This document shows, one piece after another, positions 1 through 12,300 of a DNA stretch of 64,000 nt. Source of the stretch: Linnemannia schmuckeri. Its lineage: Eukaryota; Mortierellomycota; Mortierellomycetes; Mortierellales; Mortierellaceae. Under the pieces are notes generated by a model, which was not told the DNA's origin, did no database searches, and saw only the letters and a list, made by a program, of their open reading frames with translations. The first letter of the stretch is position 1, and the number at the start of each line of letters is the position of its first letter. The translations under genes and the position numbers were made by a program. The DNA is taken from the NCBI GenBank assembly GCA_029449235.1, contig JANATG010000002.1, forward strand, positions 1,116,001 through 1,180,000, in the 5' to 3' direction.

Positions 1-110
1 TTCGGCGCCTATCAACGCTGACCAACGTCCAGTCCGACCGCCCTCGCCGACTCTCGACACTGTCTCCCTCTTCGCTCTCTCCTACCCCAGCGCACCCCAC
101 CACCACTACA

Positions 111-1635
111 ATGATCGACATCTCTCTCCAGCAGGATCAATTCCTCGAAGTCATTCCTACTTTAGTTCAACCTTCCTTGGTCGAGGCTTTGAAATCTCGT
201 GCTCGTGCCGAGATGAAGGCCGCTCGCCCCCCCACCGACTTGCCTCAGGTCCAGGCCATGTCAGTCTCCCAGATGCTCCAAGCTCGCCTGGCTTCCTTTG
301 ATCCCGAGAGCGATGACGCAGAGGCCGAGAACGCGTTCTATGTCGCTGATCTGGGCGAAGTTTATCGCCAGCACCTTCGCTGGAAGGCTCTCTTACCCCG
401 CATTGAACCCTTCTTTGGTAAGTTTTCTTGTTAAACTTTGCACTTGACATGAAATCATAACGATGTGTTCGTGTTTGACACTAATGCCCTGTCTAAACTT
501 GTTCACTTGTACACTACTTTTCATTTTGACACTACTTTTTGTAGCCATGAAGTGCAATCCTGACCCTGTGGTGATGCGTTTGTTGGCTTCGCTCGGAGCA
601 GGATTCGATTGCGCCTCCAAGAACGAGATTCAGTCGGTCCTCGACATGGGTGTCGACCCCTCGCGCATCATCTACGCCAACCCTTGCAAGCAAAACTCGT
701 TCGTCAAGTACGCCTACAAGAACAAGGTCCGCATGATGACCTTTGACAATGCCGAGGAACTTTACAAGATTAAGCGCTTCCACCCCGAAGCCCAATTGGT
801 CCTCCGTATCTTGACCGACGACTCCAAGTCCCTCTGCAAGTTGGGACTCAAGTTTGGCGCTCCCCTCGACACCACCGCAGGATTGTTGGCGCTCGCTCAG
901 GAGTTGCAGCTGGATGTCATCGGAGTGTCCTTCCACGTCGGTAGTGGATGCTTTGACGCCAACGCTTTTGGAGAGGCTGTCATTCGCGCCCGTCGCGTCT
1001 TTGACCAGGCTCGCGACTATGGATTCGACTTCAAGTTCCTGGATGTCGGCGGTGGATTCCCCTCTGCCCATGTTACCGAGGGCATCACCTTCGAGAAGGT
1101 TGCAGGTATCTTGGGATCCACTGTCAGCTCTCTTTTTGGACCTGATGTTCGTGTCATTGCCGAGCCTGGCCGCTACTTCGTCGGATCTGCCTTCACTCTT
1201 GCCACCCAGGTGATTGCCCGCCGTACCGTCTCCACCGATGTCCTTACCGCTGCCGCCGCTGCAGGAGAGCTCGACCAGACTCCCTCGCACATGTACTACA
1301 TCAACGACGGCATGTACGGATCCTTCAACTGCATCATGTTTGACCACCAGATCTGCGAGCCCAAGGTCCTCCTCCGCGACGGCGTCTATGCCTACGAGTC
1401 TGGATATGTTAACCACGACGATCATCTGGGAGTTGCCTCTGTCTGGGGTCCCACATGCGACAGCATTGATTTGATTTCGTCGAAGACTGTCTTGCCGCTG
1501 ATGGAGACTGGTGACTGGATGTACTTTGAGAACATGGGCGCCTACACCATTACCGCCGCCTCTCAGTTCAACGGGTTCCGCAGAAGCGAGATCTTCTACA
1601 CCACTACCGAGGAGGAGGTCCTCTATCACCTTTAA
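111..1635 (+). CDS. SPE1: Ornithine decarboxylase
   Basis: Pyridoxal-phosphate enzyme that decarboxylates ornithine to putrescine, the first committed step of polyamine synthesis in the cytosol. Two exons, 111-417 and 545-1635, give 465 aa. The 127-bp intron 418-544 (GTAAGT...TAG) splits an Ala codon and restores FFAMKCNPDP, whose Lys is the expected PLP Schiff-base residue. Other family motifs follow in order: the glycine loop DVGGGFPS, EPGRYFVGSA, YINDGMYGSFNC, and WGPTCDSID with the active-site Cys. The ATG at 111 starts an N-terminal region that runs into the usual NAFYVADLGEV segment, and the length fits fungal ODCs. The 5' leader (1-110) is C/T-rich and free of ATG. Family conservation makes the call very secure. 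I could not judge antizyme control from sequence. Confidence 0.97.
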
Positions 1636-1677
1636 AAAAGAGCGATATCTTCAAATGCTCTTTGTTTGAAATAATTG

Positions 1678-1683
1678 AATAAA
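1678..1683 (+). terminator. Polyadenylation signal of ODC
   Basis: AATAAA begins 42 bases after the ODC stop codon and is followed by a T-run, as expected for a fungal poly(A) site. Confidence 0.6.
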
Positions 1684-2877
1684 CAATTTACTTTTTTTTT
1701 TGTCTGCACATTCTTTTCTGTATGTTGTTATGGTTGTTGCTGCTGACTGGTTAGATGTTTGTGTGATGGATGATACGTTTCCTCTTCTTCAACTGGTCTC
1801 TACTAAGGCAACGGAAAGATGAGCGGAGAAGGTCATAATATTTTTGGCCCGCTCCATCCATGTTTCTGTTTTCTTCGTACTCCTTCCTCTGCCCAATTGT
1901 TCCCACGCAATTGTTTCTCGCTCGCTCCGCTTTTCCTTCCCTTTAACCTGCACTTTTTCGCGACATTATTTTTTATTCCATTTCTTCTCTCTTTCTTCCT
2001 TTCTTCCTTTCTTCCTTTCTTCCTTTCTTCCTTTCTTCCTTTCTTCCTTTCTTCCTTTCTTTCTTAACCCACGCAACCTCCTCCTCCATCTCACTTTCTT
2101 ACCAAGCCTCCTCTCATTTATTCAAAGAATTCTATATAAAAACAAAAGAAAGTGACTCATTCATAACAGGGATCGTCAATCACTTGGCAGGAAACCTGAG
2201 TGACACCCTGGCGAGCTTTTTTAAAAAAAAGCGAGCACCAATAAAAGGCGTTGAAGATAAGCTAAGGATGTGTATAGCATGTCCACCCCGCCTTTTAATG
2301 CCCTTTTAACCCATCGACTCTTTATCCGTATCACCAACTTGATCCTGGAGTATGAAAGAGAATATCACTTCCGCTTTTGAAAAAGTCCTCGCCCAAGGCA
2401 AAAGTGATGGTTAGGCAGTTAGGCTATCATTATTGCTCAGCTGGTCGTTGAAATGTTAGAAGCAAGAAGTGAATAAATTTGTGGGATTTTTTTTTTTTTT
2501 TTTTGTGAACGGACGAAAAATATGGGTGCCAGCGAGTTTTGACGTTCACCCATTGAGCAGCGTGCAACTCATAAAATGCTTATTAAAAAAAAAAGTGAGA
2601 AAGAGTAAAATGCATGGAAAATGCGCTCTTAGAAGCTGTGCACTCGGAAGAGAAACCTCAAAGTGGTAAAAGTCATCAGAAGACGAATTGAAAAATCCAT
2701 TAATTTCACTCAGCTCTAAATCTCGTGCGTTGTATGTTCCTGTAATCAGGCACATCGACTGTTTTAAAAAAAAAAATTAACCAGAAAGCGCTACCTCTTG
2801 CTCGTCGTCGTAGTCGTCAAAAATCAAAAAGAAAAAATAATAAAAACAAGAGCACCCCTCCGTCCACAACAAACGCG
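1684..2877. other. Intergenic region with (TTCC)n microsatellite
   Basis: No gene supported. It contains a pyrimidine microsatellite at about 1988-2063 (CTTTCTTCC units), a T-run near 2490-2504 and short A-runs. Open frames over the repeat are simple-sequence artefacts. Confidence 0.6.
1988..2063 (+). repeat. (CTTTCTTC)n pyrimidine microsatellite
   Basis: Near-perfect tandem TTCC/TTTC units on the plus strand, about 75 bases long. Confidence 0.9.
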
Positions 2878-3889
2878 TTAACACTTCCAGCTACTATCAG
2901 GAGGCGTGGCGCTAAGGTACTGGAGTGGTGGATTGACAGAGTAGGGGTTTGTAGTAGGGATAAGCCTACAGGGGATGGTTTGGAGTCTCATTCCATCCTC
3001 ACTGGTCGGGATACTGAGACCAATGCAGCGACGGTTGCCAACGTTTCTCAGCTCGTTTCGCTCAAAACATCATTGCTGGTTAATGGAACCATTGCATGGT
3101 TCAACAAAGAAATCCACTTGACTAATGACGTCTTGGACAACGGTGTGGCTCAGACATAGTGGCTCTGTCACGCCGCTAGGATTCGTCTTCAGGAAGATCT
3201 CACCGTCTGGGATGCGCCAAGTCTGGAGGCAGGATCCTGAGCATTTCTGTACGTTGACCCAAGAGACCTAAGAGAATATTGAACGTGAATGAAAACAGAG
3301 AAGGTTTTAAAATGTGCTTGCGTTCGTGTTTTGAAGACATGGGTTATGAAAATATCCATAGGTATGTTTCTCTCAATGTATTTATTCTTACCTTTCCGGC
3401 TTCTACAGTTGGAGTGTATTTCGCGCCAATGCAGTAACCATTGGGTAAGATGAGCGAACCAGCGACGGAAGAGGAGCATTTTGGTGGTGGGTATAATTTC
3501 TCGGCAGCTCCTCGGTCGTAACAATCCCATGCCGCCGGCAGGGGTCCATCTTTGGTTCGTCGAATAGTCATTATGGGACGGGTGGGCAATGATGGAAACA
3601 CCGCCGCTCAAATCGCCTCGGTAGACATCGACACAATATCCGTAGTACTCGTTTCTTATAGCCACGCTGTCATGGATTGGCCGTCGTTCGTGTCACAATT
3701 TTCCACAGTCAGGTTGCCGTAAAGGTATTTCACAATATCGGTCTTTGATGGGGTGGAGTAACAGTAAGCGACACGGACAGACTTGTTGACGGGCACGAGT
3801 CAGACGCGGTTCTGAACTAGGCCTGTACTTGAGAAAGATGGAACGCAAGTTGCTAGGCTTAAGGCGCGCAAAAATAGGACTAGGATTAC
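2878..3889 (-). pseudogene. Decayed secreted beta-trefoil (ricin-B-type lectin-like) gene
   Basis: A protein signal is spread over all three minus frames. A hydrophobic segment resembling a signal peptide lies near 3845-3889, followed by a Cys-rich stretch ending in stop 3656-3658. A second frame (from 3665) carries YCVDVYRGDL and STNQRW. A third frame (from 3601) carries LPNGYCIGAKY and runs to a splice donor near 3391. After the intron, frame reading resumes near 3264 with Cys-rich sequence through NGSINQQ, then a TGA (3070-3072) where a QxW-type repeat would have Trp. The same frame stays open past it (RNVGNRRC) to TAA 2878-2880. C-x-D-V and NQ-x-W-like repeats are typical of beta-trefoil lectin domains. 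Another in-frame TGA sits at 3800-3802. Two frameshifts plus two or more stops argue for a pseudogene. The lectin assignment is inference from motif spacing. Confidence 0.6.
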
Positions 3890-4346
3890 CTATAAAAAGT
3901 CATCTATTGAACAGGTTTGGTTGCTTGGCCATAAAAGCAAGAACTCTCTTTCTCTACCTTTTTATAACCAACAAAATAAAACGCGCCAAACAAGGCGCAT
4001 CCCCTCCATGGTGGTTAAAGGATTCCAACAAAACACACATTCACACGCACTCAAGGATAATGGGGAATTGCACTCCAACTGAGGCACTGGATTTGGACTT
4101 TTTATGTTCATCCTTTCCTTCTGGTCCGACAATGGCAAAAAAAACGTTCATGTCAACGCTCAGGCACTTGAGAAAGAGTGGAGCCAAGGATGGGCTGTGT
4201 TTTTTTGAGAGCAGGACTTGACTTGGTAGTATTTATTTTTGCTTCGCCCGCTTTGATACCTTGAAAGCCAGAAAATCACGACGGCCCCAACACAGGACCG
4301 CGCCCTACGACCATCAGAACATCATAAAGCGTCTGTTTATGCTGCC
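3890..4346. other. Intergenic, no gene seen
   Basis: Lies between the lectin-like pseudogene and the SmB-like gene. The 130-codon open frame over 3829-4221 runs antisense across the pseudogene's 5' end and lacks recognisable domains. No repeat or RNA gene was recognised. Confidence 0.5.
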
Positions 4347-5377
4347 ATGGTAGGTGACTTACAACCTTCCTTAACGTAGTTTTTTTTCGTTATCCCTTAT
4401 GTGTAGACGGTTTCAAAGAATATAAAGATGATACAGCTGCTCAACTTTAGGCTGAGGGTCATTCTTTTGGACACGCAAGTGATGACAGGACAGATGCTCG
4501 CTTTTGACAAGCGCATGGACCTTGTATTGTCAGACTGTGAAGAGTTCAGGAGGATCAACCCAAAACCAGGCGCCTCTGGCACAGCAGCACAGGATAAGGA
4601 GCAGAAGCGGACACTGGAACTCGTGATCCTTCATGAAGAGACTATTGTCAGTATGAATGTTGATGCTCTTCCTCCCACTCTCGAGCGTCAGTAAACACAG
4701 GTATGAGTGGATTCGTGGGAATTTCACAAATCAAATGGCCTAATTTTGTGTTGGAAAGTAAAAATGTTGATCACTGTTGTTGCAGGGCTAACGCATATGT
4801 GGGTGGGTCTGTCTGTTTGTCTATCCTTCACCATGCTTGTCCTGTAAATTAGCTTTATGCAGGACCAGGAGTGATAGGACCCATTGAACGTGGCACATCT
4901 GTGGTTCCAAGAGCGCCTATCGGATTGACGGGACCAGTCCGTGGAGTTGGAGGTCCTGCCCCAGAAATGATGCTGTCTCGTGGACCCGTAGCTTTTGCAC
5001 CTCCCTTGGCATTTGGTCGAAGAACGTCACCAGGGGCTCTCACTCCAACAGGATTATTTTTCTACCATCATCCTTCCACTCGGAATGCCTCCAGCAGGAT
5101 TTCGCACATTAGAAGTAGGCCCACTTCTTCCTGGTGCACCTCCGCCACCACCTTGTGGGCCTCAACGAAGCGTAATCCCCCCCTTTTTCTTTCCGCTCGG
5201 CGGGCGAACTTGGTGTTCCATCGCCTAGTTTTCAGCCAATGGGGCAGCTCGGTACTCCCCCAACTGATAGTCTATCATCTGGTGCTTCGCTTACTCCGCC
5301 AGCTGGATTCCGTCCGGGCGTGCCTCCATTTGCTCTCCCTCAGGGTTTCCCTCTAGGTCCACCGCCTGCAGGGTAAG
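4347..5377 (+). pseudogene. Degenerate SmB-like snRNP core protein gene
   Basis: SmB is a subunit of the heptameric Sm ring on spliceosomal snRNAs. An ATG (4347-4349) directly abuts a donor. A 57-bp intron (4350-4406) leads to an Sm fold: Sm1 contains AFDKRMDLVLSDCEEFRR, matching the SmB pattern, and Sm2 reads LVILHEETIVSM. In SmB the Sm2 motif has an Arg-Gly pair (LRGENLV-like), here His-Glu. The frame ends at TAA 4692-4694. From about 4860 an SmB-type tail resumes (GPVRGVGGP), then continues in three different frames (PPAGFR, PGAPPPPP, PPAGFRPGVPP) to TAA 5375-5377. The frame changes fall beside homopolymers (T-run near 5056, C7T5 at 5177-5188). Either a decayed duplicate, a very divergent gene with unusual splicing, or homopolymer sequence errors. 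The loss of Sm2 RNA-binding residues favours decay. Confidence 0.6.
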
Positions 5378-6281
5378 AGTGGTCTGCTCCGTACCTGCGG
5401 TTTGTGTTTGGTGTTTGAGAGGCGACAGAGTTTATGTTGATGACATCTACTGGCTATCGCATTGTCTGGTTAAGATTTCAAGGCCTACTCATGGCTTCCG
5501 TCCCCCTGTTCCAGATTTCCACCCTGCTTAGTGAAGTACCCTCTTTTTTTCCCTCCAGAAACACCACCACCATGCAAATAAAACACGAATACATGGCTGT
5601 ACATTAGCAAATTCGCGTCGACGTGACCAAGTGAGCGTATCTCTACAGGAAGGTGGAACAATACAGAATCGGGTCCAAAGTAAAGTATATTTTGTTGTGA
5701 GCCCAATTTGGCTGGAGGAGATCAGAACAAAACGAGTTCTAGTTGGCACTGTCATAGATCGCTGGCGACTGGCGACTCTTTCTTGGATCCTTAATCTTCT
5801 GTTTGGCTGATAAACGGTCATGGAGAGTCAAAAAAAGAATTAGAGTAATTAGAGTGATAGACAGAGAGAGAAGATGGGGAAAATGGTTGTTGAGCTGTTC
5901 TGTCGCATGCGTCCGGTCTTATGTGGCAAAAACATTATTTTTTGTCTAATGTGGATATTCATCGCGTTTAATACGTTTGAGGGAATGAGAGAGGGTTAGT
6001 ATGCCTTGAGATGATAATTCATCTGTGGGTGCCTTGGATCGATCTACCCAGCCTTACTCCGCCTTTAATCACCTTATTCCCATTTGAAAAGCCTACTACT
6101 GACCATCTCTCTTTTTATTTTTCATTTCCCTTTTTTTGTTCCTGGATCCCTTCTCATCTCTTTTCATTTTTGCTACTTCATTCATTTTCGTTCAACACTC
6201 TCACATTTCACATATCCTCCTTCCTTCCTTCATCTTGCATATTCATAATCACCTTCATTGTATCTCATTACCATCATCCAA
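5378..6281. other. Intergenic / promoter of the four-TM protein gene
   Basis: No coding signal. About 6100-6280 is strongly C/T-rich on the plus strand, as upstream of most intact genes in this window, and probably holds the start site of the gene beginning at 6282. Confidence 0.5.
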
Positions 6282-8306
6282 ATGCCTTCAGAAGCCATTC
6301 CCCTATATTGGCAAATGCCTTCTCATTCACCAATCAGATCCAAACAACTACCATCGTCCCCCCGTCCCTCCTGGAGGACGTACCCTTTGAACCCCCGCGA
6401 CCTTCACCGTCTCACCAGGGTAGGAGGCCCTACCGAGATTGTCTTTCACGCTGTCCAGACAGGAGTCAGTCTCTTTGCCCTGTACAACATCATCTCGACA
6501 ATCAACTTTCAGCTCATCGATGAGTACTTTTCCCCTACGGCCTGGTTCCTCCTCTTGGCATGCCTCTTTTCCATCACTACAGCGGTCGGGTATGGTCTAT
6601 TGGCATGGTGGACTCGTACAGCAAGTGTGCAGGAGGAGATCAAGGTGTCTGTCCGATTGGCCCATGCCGCCGCGATCGAGGTAGCACATGTACAAGCACA
6701 GGTGCAGGCGCATGCAGCGCAGGGAAACACGCGAGCCTCGTCGACTTCTCTCTGGTCATTGGCGGAGAAGAGCAACAGCCCGATCAACAGCAGCAATGGC
6801 GCTTTGATCCCTTACCCTCGGAGTAAGATCCTCCGAATATCCGCATTTGTGCTTTGCCCGCTACCGAGAGTGTGTATCCTCCTTGGACTGGTCGCTTTGA
6901 CCCTGCTGGCGTCCATCCTCCAGGGCTACCGGATCCGCAAAGGAACTCATTGTTCGTTGTATGATGAGCTCTTGAGAGGGTTCTGTTGGTCTACCAAGTC
7001 TGCTGTTGGAGCCGTCTTTTTGGAGAGCGTACTCTGGCTCTGCTGGTTTGCATTCTGGTTTTTTGCCTCGTTCCACAAGACTCTTGGGCCGGATGAGATG
7101 AAGTTTGACGACGATAGCAGCAGTGTTGTCCGGATGGGTTTGTCCCAACACTCTGTGGCTACGAGTGTTGGCTCTGTTAATAGTGGTGGTGAAGGCGGAT
7201 GGAGGAGGGGCGATTCGGATCTGGAACTAACAATCGCGCCTACAGTTCCGGTGCAATGGAATCAAGCAGGGAGCGTCTACAGTCCCGTCACTCCTGCTCC
7301 TGTCGCTGCCGTCGGATGGCACGATAGTAGACAGGGCGATCTCAATGAGCACTGGGAACAAAGTCGCCGTCCTCTTCCTACTCCTGAAAAGGGAACACAG
7401 GAAAGTACATTTCCAGTTCCATCTTCGCCGTCCTTGGCTTCCTCGTCGTCATCGCTATTGTCTACATTACATCCGGACGGTCGCACCATGCAGAAGCAGC
7501 ATCAGGATAGGAGACAGCCTTTACCATCTAAATCAACTGCATCAACAGCAGAAACGGAGGCGTCGACTCCTTCAAGCCAAGCTAGAATAACGCAGCCCCC
7601 AGCGCCACTACGGATCAATACTGCTATTGCCGTCCAGAAAGTTGCTACCAAATTCGAGGGACCCAGGACCCGAGGCAGCCACCATTCGGGGGTCCCTTCG
7701 ACATCACCCGTCTCGTCGTTCTCTGTCAGGATGCCTGATACTAGCAGGATCAGTGCACTTTCCTACAACAACCGTAGCAGCATTCTTGCCCCTACACCAG
7801 CGATGACATCTCGACAGTCGAACCGTTTATCTCGATCGTTCTCTGCTGATGTACCGCTAGATAGCAACAACATCCAGGGACCTTACTCAGCAATATCTCC
7901 ATCCTCCGTCACACGCACCGCGGCACGACCCCGCTCAACCTCTCTCGGACCGTCAGGAGCCAAAACAACCATATCTCTTCTTCGACCACCACCTTGCCCA
8001 TTACCCTCCGCCACCAACAATAGCACAGCGGGCACCAGTGGCAACAAGGATGTGGGTGGCAAGTTTGGAAGGAATCGACCAAACTCATCGGAGTTTGTCC
8101 TGCTGTCTTCGGAGGATCAGCAAAAAGTCGATCTGTACTGGGAGGGGCAACTGCCTTACCCTCCACCACCACCACTGTCGCCAACCTCACCGTCTATAGG
8201 GGCATCCTTTGCAGATCTGGGGGATTTGGAGAAGGAGAGGGTCTTGATGGGGAAGCAGGTGTCGTTCCAGCTGAGGCAGGCGCAGGTGCAATCGTTGGCC
8301 CAATAG
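6282..8306 (+). CDS. Four-TM membrane protein with long Ser/Pro-rich cytosolic tail
   Basis: Uninterrupted 674-aa frame from the ATG at 6282. The track's longer version uses an upstream TTG. Hydrophobic segments lie at about residues 52-74, 86-109, 185-213 and 242-264, giving a tetraspan layout like MARVEL-type proteins. Loop 2-3 is long, Ala/Gln-rich and possibly helical (residues 118-148). The loop between TM3 and TM4 holds CSLYDELLRGFCW. From residue 265 on, the protein is low-complexity Ser/Pro/Thr with a PPPPPL stretch near the end, so probably a disordered cytosolic tail. I do not recognise a named family, and the MARVEL comparison is only topological. No introns are needed. Function unknown. 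Confidence 0.75.
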   Translation: MPSEAIPLYWQMPSHSPIRSKQLPSSPRPSWRTYPLNPRDLHRLTRVGGPTEIVFHAVQTGVSLFALYNIISTINFQLIDEYFSPTAWFLLLACLFSITTAVGYGLLAWWTRTASVQEEIKVSVRLAHAAAIEVAHVQAQVQAHAAQGNTRASSTSLWSLAEKSNSPINSSNGALIPYPRSKILRISAFVLCPLPRVCILLGLVALTLLASILQGYRIRKGTHCSLYDELLRGFCWSTKSAVGAVFLESVLWLCWFAFWFFASFHKTLGPDEMKFDDDSSSVVRMGLSQHSVATSVGSVNSGGEGGWRRGDSDLELTIAPTVPVQWNQAGSVYSPVTPAPVAAVGWHDSRQGDLNEHWEQSRRPLPTPEKGTQESTFPVPSSPSLASSSSSLLSTLHPDGRTMQKQHQDRRQPLPSKSTASTAETEASTPSSQARITQPPAPLRINTAIAVQKVATKFEGPRTRGSHHSGVPSTSPVSSFSVRMPDTSRISALSYNNRSSILAPTPAMTSRQSNRLSRSFSADVPLDSNNIQGPYSAISPSSVTRTAARPRSTSLGPSGAKTTISLLRPPPCPLPSATNNSTAGTSGNKDVGGKFGRNRPNSSEFVLLSSEDQQKVDLYWEGQLPYPPPPPLSPTSPSIGASFADLGDLEKERVLMGKQVSFQLRQAQVQSLAQ

Positions 8307-9376
8307 AGTTATTTTATTTTCTCGATCGGTTGGGTTGGTTGCGTGGTGCTGACGGGTGCACGTTCTGAACGTTTTTGTTGAAACGAGTTGAGCCCAGGGA
8401 AGGAAGAGGGGACAAGGTAGTGGAATGAATGGACGAGAACAAAAGGAGTAGGCTGCGCATCGTGTGTTCCTTCGGACAGGACAAACAGGACATGGGAGAG
8501 CGAAGCAGTAGTAGCAATCGGAAGAACGACGAGGACAGGGAAGAGACAATCGATAACCCGGAAAGAATGACCACCACTACCAACACAACGATTCGCCATA
8601 CAAGCAGACCAAGGGGTGACATTACATTTCTGCCAACTCCGACTCGCTCTTCCACCCTTGACTCAATCTAGGCAGAGGATCGTCGTTGTCGCCCGGTGTG
8701 AGCATCATCACCACTACATATCCAGCACCAGCATCAGCACACTAAGCTAGAAATACACAGTATCTTATTTGCCCCAACAATGAATTGACAAGACCGACAA
8801 TTACAAAGATCGAATTGACTGTTGTTTCCGCCCATGGATGGGCAGACACAGTGAACGTATTCTTCCATACCTTTTCCCTTTTCCCACAGTTGACCTGTCT
8901 TTTTCCTTTCTTATTTTTTTCCTTCTTTTTTTCCTTTCATCACACCTCCATTACTCATCCTTGCATTCATCCCTTCCTCTGAGCACCACTCTCACACTTT
9001 GCTCTTCTCGACCTCAGGAAAAAAGTTGGCACATCCTCTCCTCTTCTTCTCACTCTTCTACTTTCACTTTCCCCTCTTCTTCTAGTTCTTGTCACTCTTA
9101 CCTTCTCCACCTTGTGTTTTCTCTCCTTCCCTTTTACCCTTGCTTCTTCCTCTTCCGCGATCCCACTCTTGTTTTTCCAGTTCTCATTAGCAACGACAAT
9201 ACCCATCTCATTCAACACCCACACACTCTCACACAGAGCAACAACCGCCTCAACAACAGCAACAATAGCAACAATAGCTCATTAACAGGAAACAACCCAC
9301 CTTCTCTTATTGTTTTCCAGGAAAGGCACCACAACATTCAACATTCACTTCTTCCACCCTGTTGCAACGAATCCAG
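8307..9376. other. Intergenic; promoter of RING gene
   Basis: 3' flank of the tetraspan gene, then a C/T-rich tract (about 8870-9180) and an AAC/CAA-rich leader (about 9235-9300) preceding the ATG at 9377. No gene is supported. The open frames over 8785-9389 are pyrimidine-tract artefacts. Confidence 0.5.
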
Positions 9377-12300
9377 ATGCCCTTTGTAGAGACCCTGGAA
9401 TCATACTCCAGGGCACTCTACCTGCCCCTCCGCGGTTACGTCCGTCGGCCTTTCCTTTTTGTCTCTGACTCTATCCGGGACCACATCCCCAGGGGCCTTT
9501 GGGATATGCGACGGGCGATTGAACACACTGTGCTGGGCTCATCCAAACTGGTCGGACCCTTTGACGGCTTTGGGACAGGCAGCAGCCTCAGCGGCATGGC
9601 AAGTAGCGACAGTAGTGGAGCTGGAGCTGGAACTGGAGCATCTGCTGGACTGTCAGGAGGAAGCGCGGTCATTGCCAATGCGAATGCCTCTGCTGCTGCT
9701 ACCGCTGCCGGTGCTGCGTCAGGGAGTGGAGCAGCCGCAGCTGCCGTGTCGACAGGCGGTAGTGGATCTGGAGGTATGGCTGGATATGGACTACATAACG
9801 GAAGACTATTGCATTCGCAACCATCCATGATCCACTTTTTCACGAGTCCGTACTTTCTATTGCTCTGTTTCATGGTGGGTCGACGTTTTTGTTATTTCTA
9901 CTACTTTCGTTTTCCCCTTCTTTCTCGTTTTTCCGTGGTTCGGGTGTAACAAAACGAGAGTTCATGCAAAATGCACGCACAAACAAATCTGACCGCTGCC
10001 CAATTCTCTTTCCTTCACTCAAATGGATACAGAGCATTGTGTTGAACAGGATAAATGCAATTGTCGCCCCCAGAAATCCTCACCCTTTGAAGATGTCTGT
10101 CCGGTTCGCGCTTAAATTACCATCGTTCTATCTCTTGATGAAGAGCGCGCTCATCACCCTGGCACTCGTCACTCAGGACAGCGGAACAGGGACGGGACTA
10201 AGCCTGGGCTGGATGTCCAACTTCAAAACCTCGTACAACGAATCGCATGCACTCTGGCTCAGCTTCATCGCCATGGGCGTCTCCTGTACAATTGATTCCT
10301 TTATCGCCAACCTGCACTCCAACGGGAGCCATGAACAGACCACCAACATGCTGGAGTGGGCGATCTTGTTCCATTTCACGCCATATGGACGCGATATCCT
10401 TGTCATCTCTTTGATTCAGGTCTGCCAGCTACTGACGCTTCAGTTCCTGAGTCTCTCAAGTCGGGGCAAGAACTATCGATTGGCAGTAACGACATTCTGG
10501 GGCGTCTTGGATCTGGCACACTTTGCCTTTGCCATATACCATCGGTCCAACACTTATCCATCTCTCCAGTTGTTGACACGGTTGCCAGAAGTAGTTGTCA
10601 TCCTGATGGTTGGTATTTCGGTAAGCTGCTAAAAATGAGACTACACAATACACAAGGATAAACTAACAAGAAAAAAAGGACAGGAGAGAGAGGTGTGGGA
10701 GGACAAAGTTGACAAAGGAAATAAGAGAGGAGAGAGGAAGTGTACTGCGATTGGAATAGGACAAGGTGTCTCAGCAAACAACAATAACAACAGGCAGGAC
10801 TACTTTAACCCTATTTTTGTGTCTTCAACCTATTTTAGATGACGCTTCATGCGTTGACTTATATCGTCACTGGAGGCAATGTCAGGAGGCAGATGTTTGA
10901 GCCCAGAGCTATGCCAGCCCGGGACGAGGAATATGGACTTGCAGTGTTTAAAGTCGGACGGGCGTGTATGGAGGCGACTCGGGGCGTAGGATTCAGGAAT
11001 GAGGTGGATGCAGTTATTGTACCCTTTGGAACCCTGCTCGACAAGAAAAAGTCAAAGTCACGTTCGACATTATCTTCAGGGGACCAATCTCAGGGTACTC
11101 AGACAGAATCATCCTCAACTTCGTACTCGTTTTCGTTTGGAACGCATGGCCAGCGTCTCCGAGCACCAGCAACGTCAGGATTCTCGAACGAGATGGCGGA
11201 TGTGGTGGAGACACCTGGGCAACGACAGATGATCTCTCGGCGACGCAATCGATTCAACGTCATGAAAGAGTTTTGTGTGAGTAGCGGCAAGTTAATAGCA
11301 GAGATGACCTACGGCGCCTACAACCGAATTGTCCCTGCTCGCTTCAAGCGGACTATCCGGCCTATCCCCAATGCTCGCATGTCGGTGCAGGAATACATCC
11401 AGCTGAGAACGTCGATCGAAAACGCTTTGGAGAAGGCTCGGCAGGAGCGAGAGTTGAAGATGCACCAATTTGAAGTCGGCCAGTACCTCGCGGCCTCAGC
11501 TCTGGACGAGGAGGAAGAGAGAGAGCTCTACAAGGAGTTTTTGTCGAGAGATTTGACTATTTCCGACGACGAAGATGAAGACTATGATGTCGACTACATG
11601 GACTTGGAGGACAGCGAGGATGACGATGACGGGAGTGACACTGAGAGTGAGGGTGATAATACTGCTGACGCACGAGACAACACTGGAGGCGCGGAAACAA
11701 CTTTTGGCATTCGACGTCGTGCATACGATACGCCACTGGATTCTGAGGAGGAAGGAGAAGTTCTTGAGCAACTCGATAATGACGATGAGGAGGATCTGGC
11801 TATTCAGAGACTTCCCTCTGGATGGCCAAGGTTGAGTTCATTGCAGGATTTCTTCTTGGACACATCGTTCATGAGCATTTTCTTGTCAGGACGGATGCAG
11901 GACACGCCGTTGACCCGGTCACAACATCGCCTCGTCTTGACAGGAACCAGCAATAGCAACAACATTAACAGTGGCAGTAGTAGTAGTAGTCAGCAGCAGA
12001 AGCGGTCAAGGAGGAAGGAACGCCGTTCGTCCGATTCAGAGGCGGATGATCGATTGCTGCTGGCGGTTTTGAACAAGTATCGTAAGACTGTTGGAGAGGC
12101 TGTGTCGGCACCAACACCATCGTCGATATCAACAACAGCACCAGCATCTAACTCGTCGTCACATGGAGACGATATGAGTCCCCCACCGCTGGCGTCCAAA
12201 AGAGCAACTGCTGGCCAACAGGACGAGGAGGGAACGATGTATGGGCGTTTACTGTGTGTAGTCTGTCAGACGGAGCCCAGAGGCATACTGTTGAGGCCGT

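Noticed and set aside
532..1629. 365-codon minus-strand open frame antisense to ornithine decarboxylase
   Set aside because: Shadow of the strongly biased codon use of the plus-strand gene; no domain and no independent promoter.
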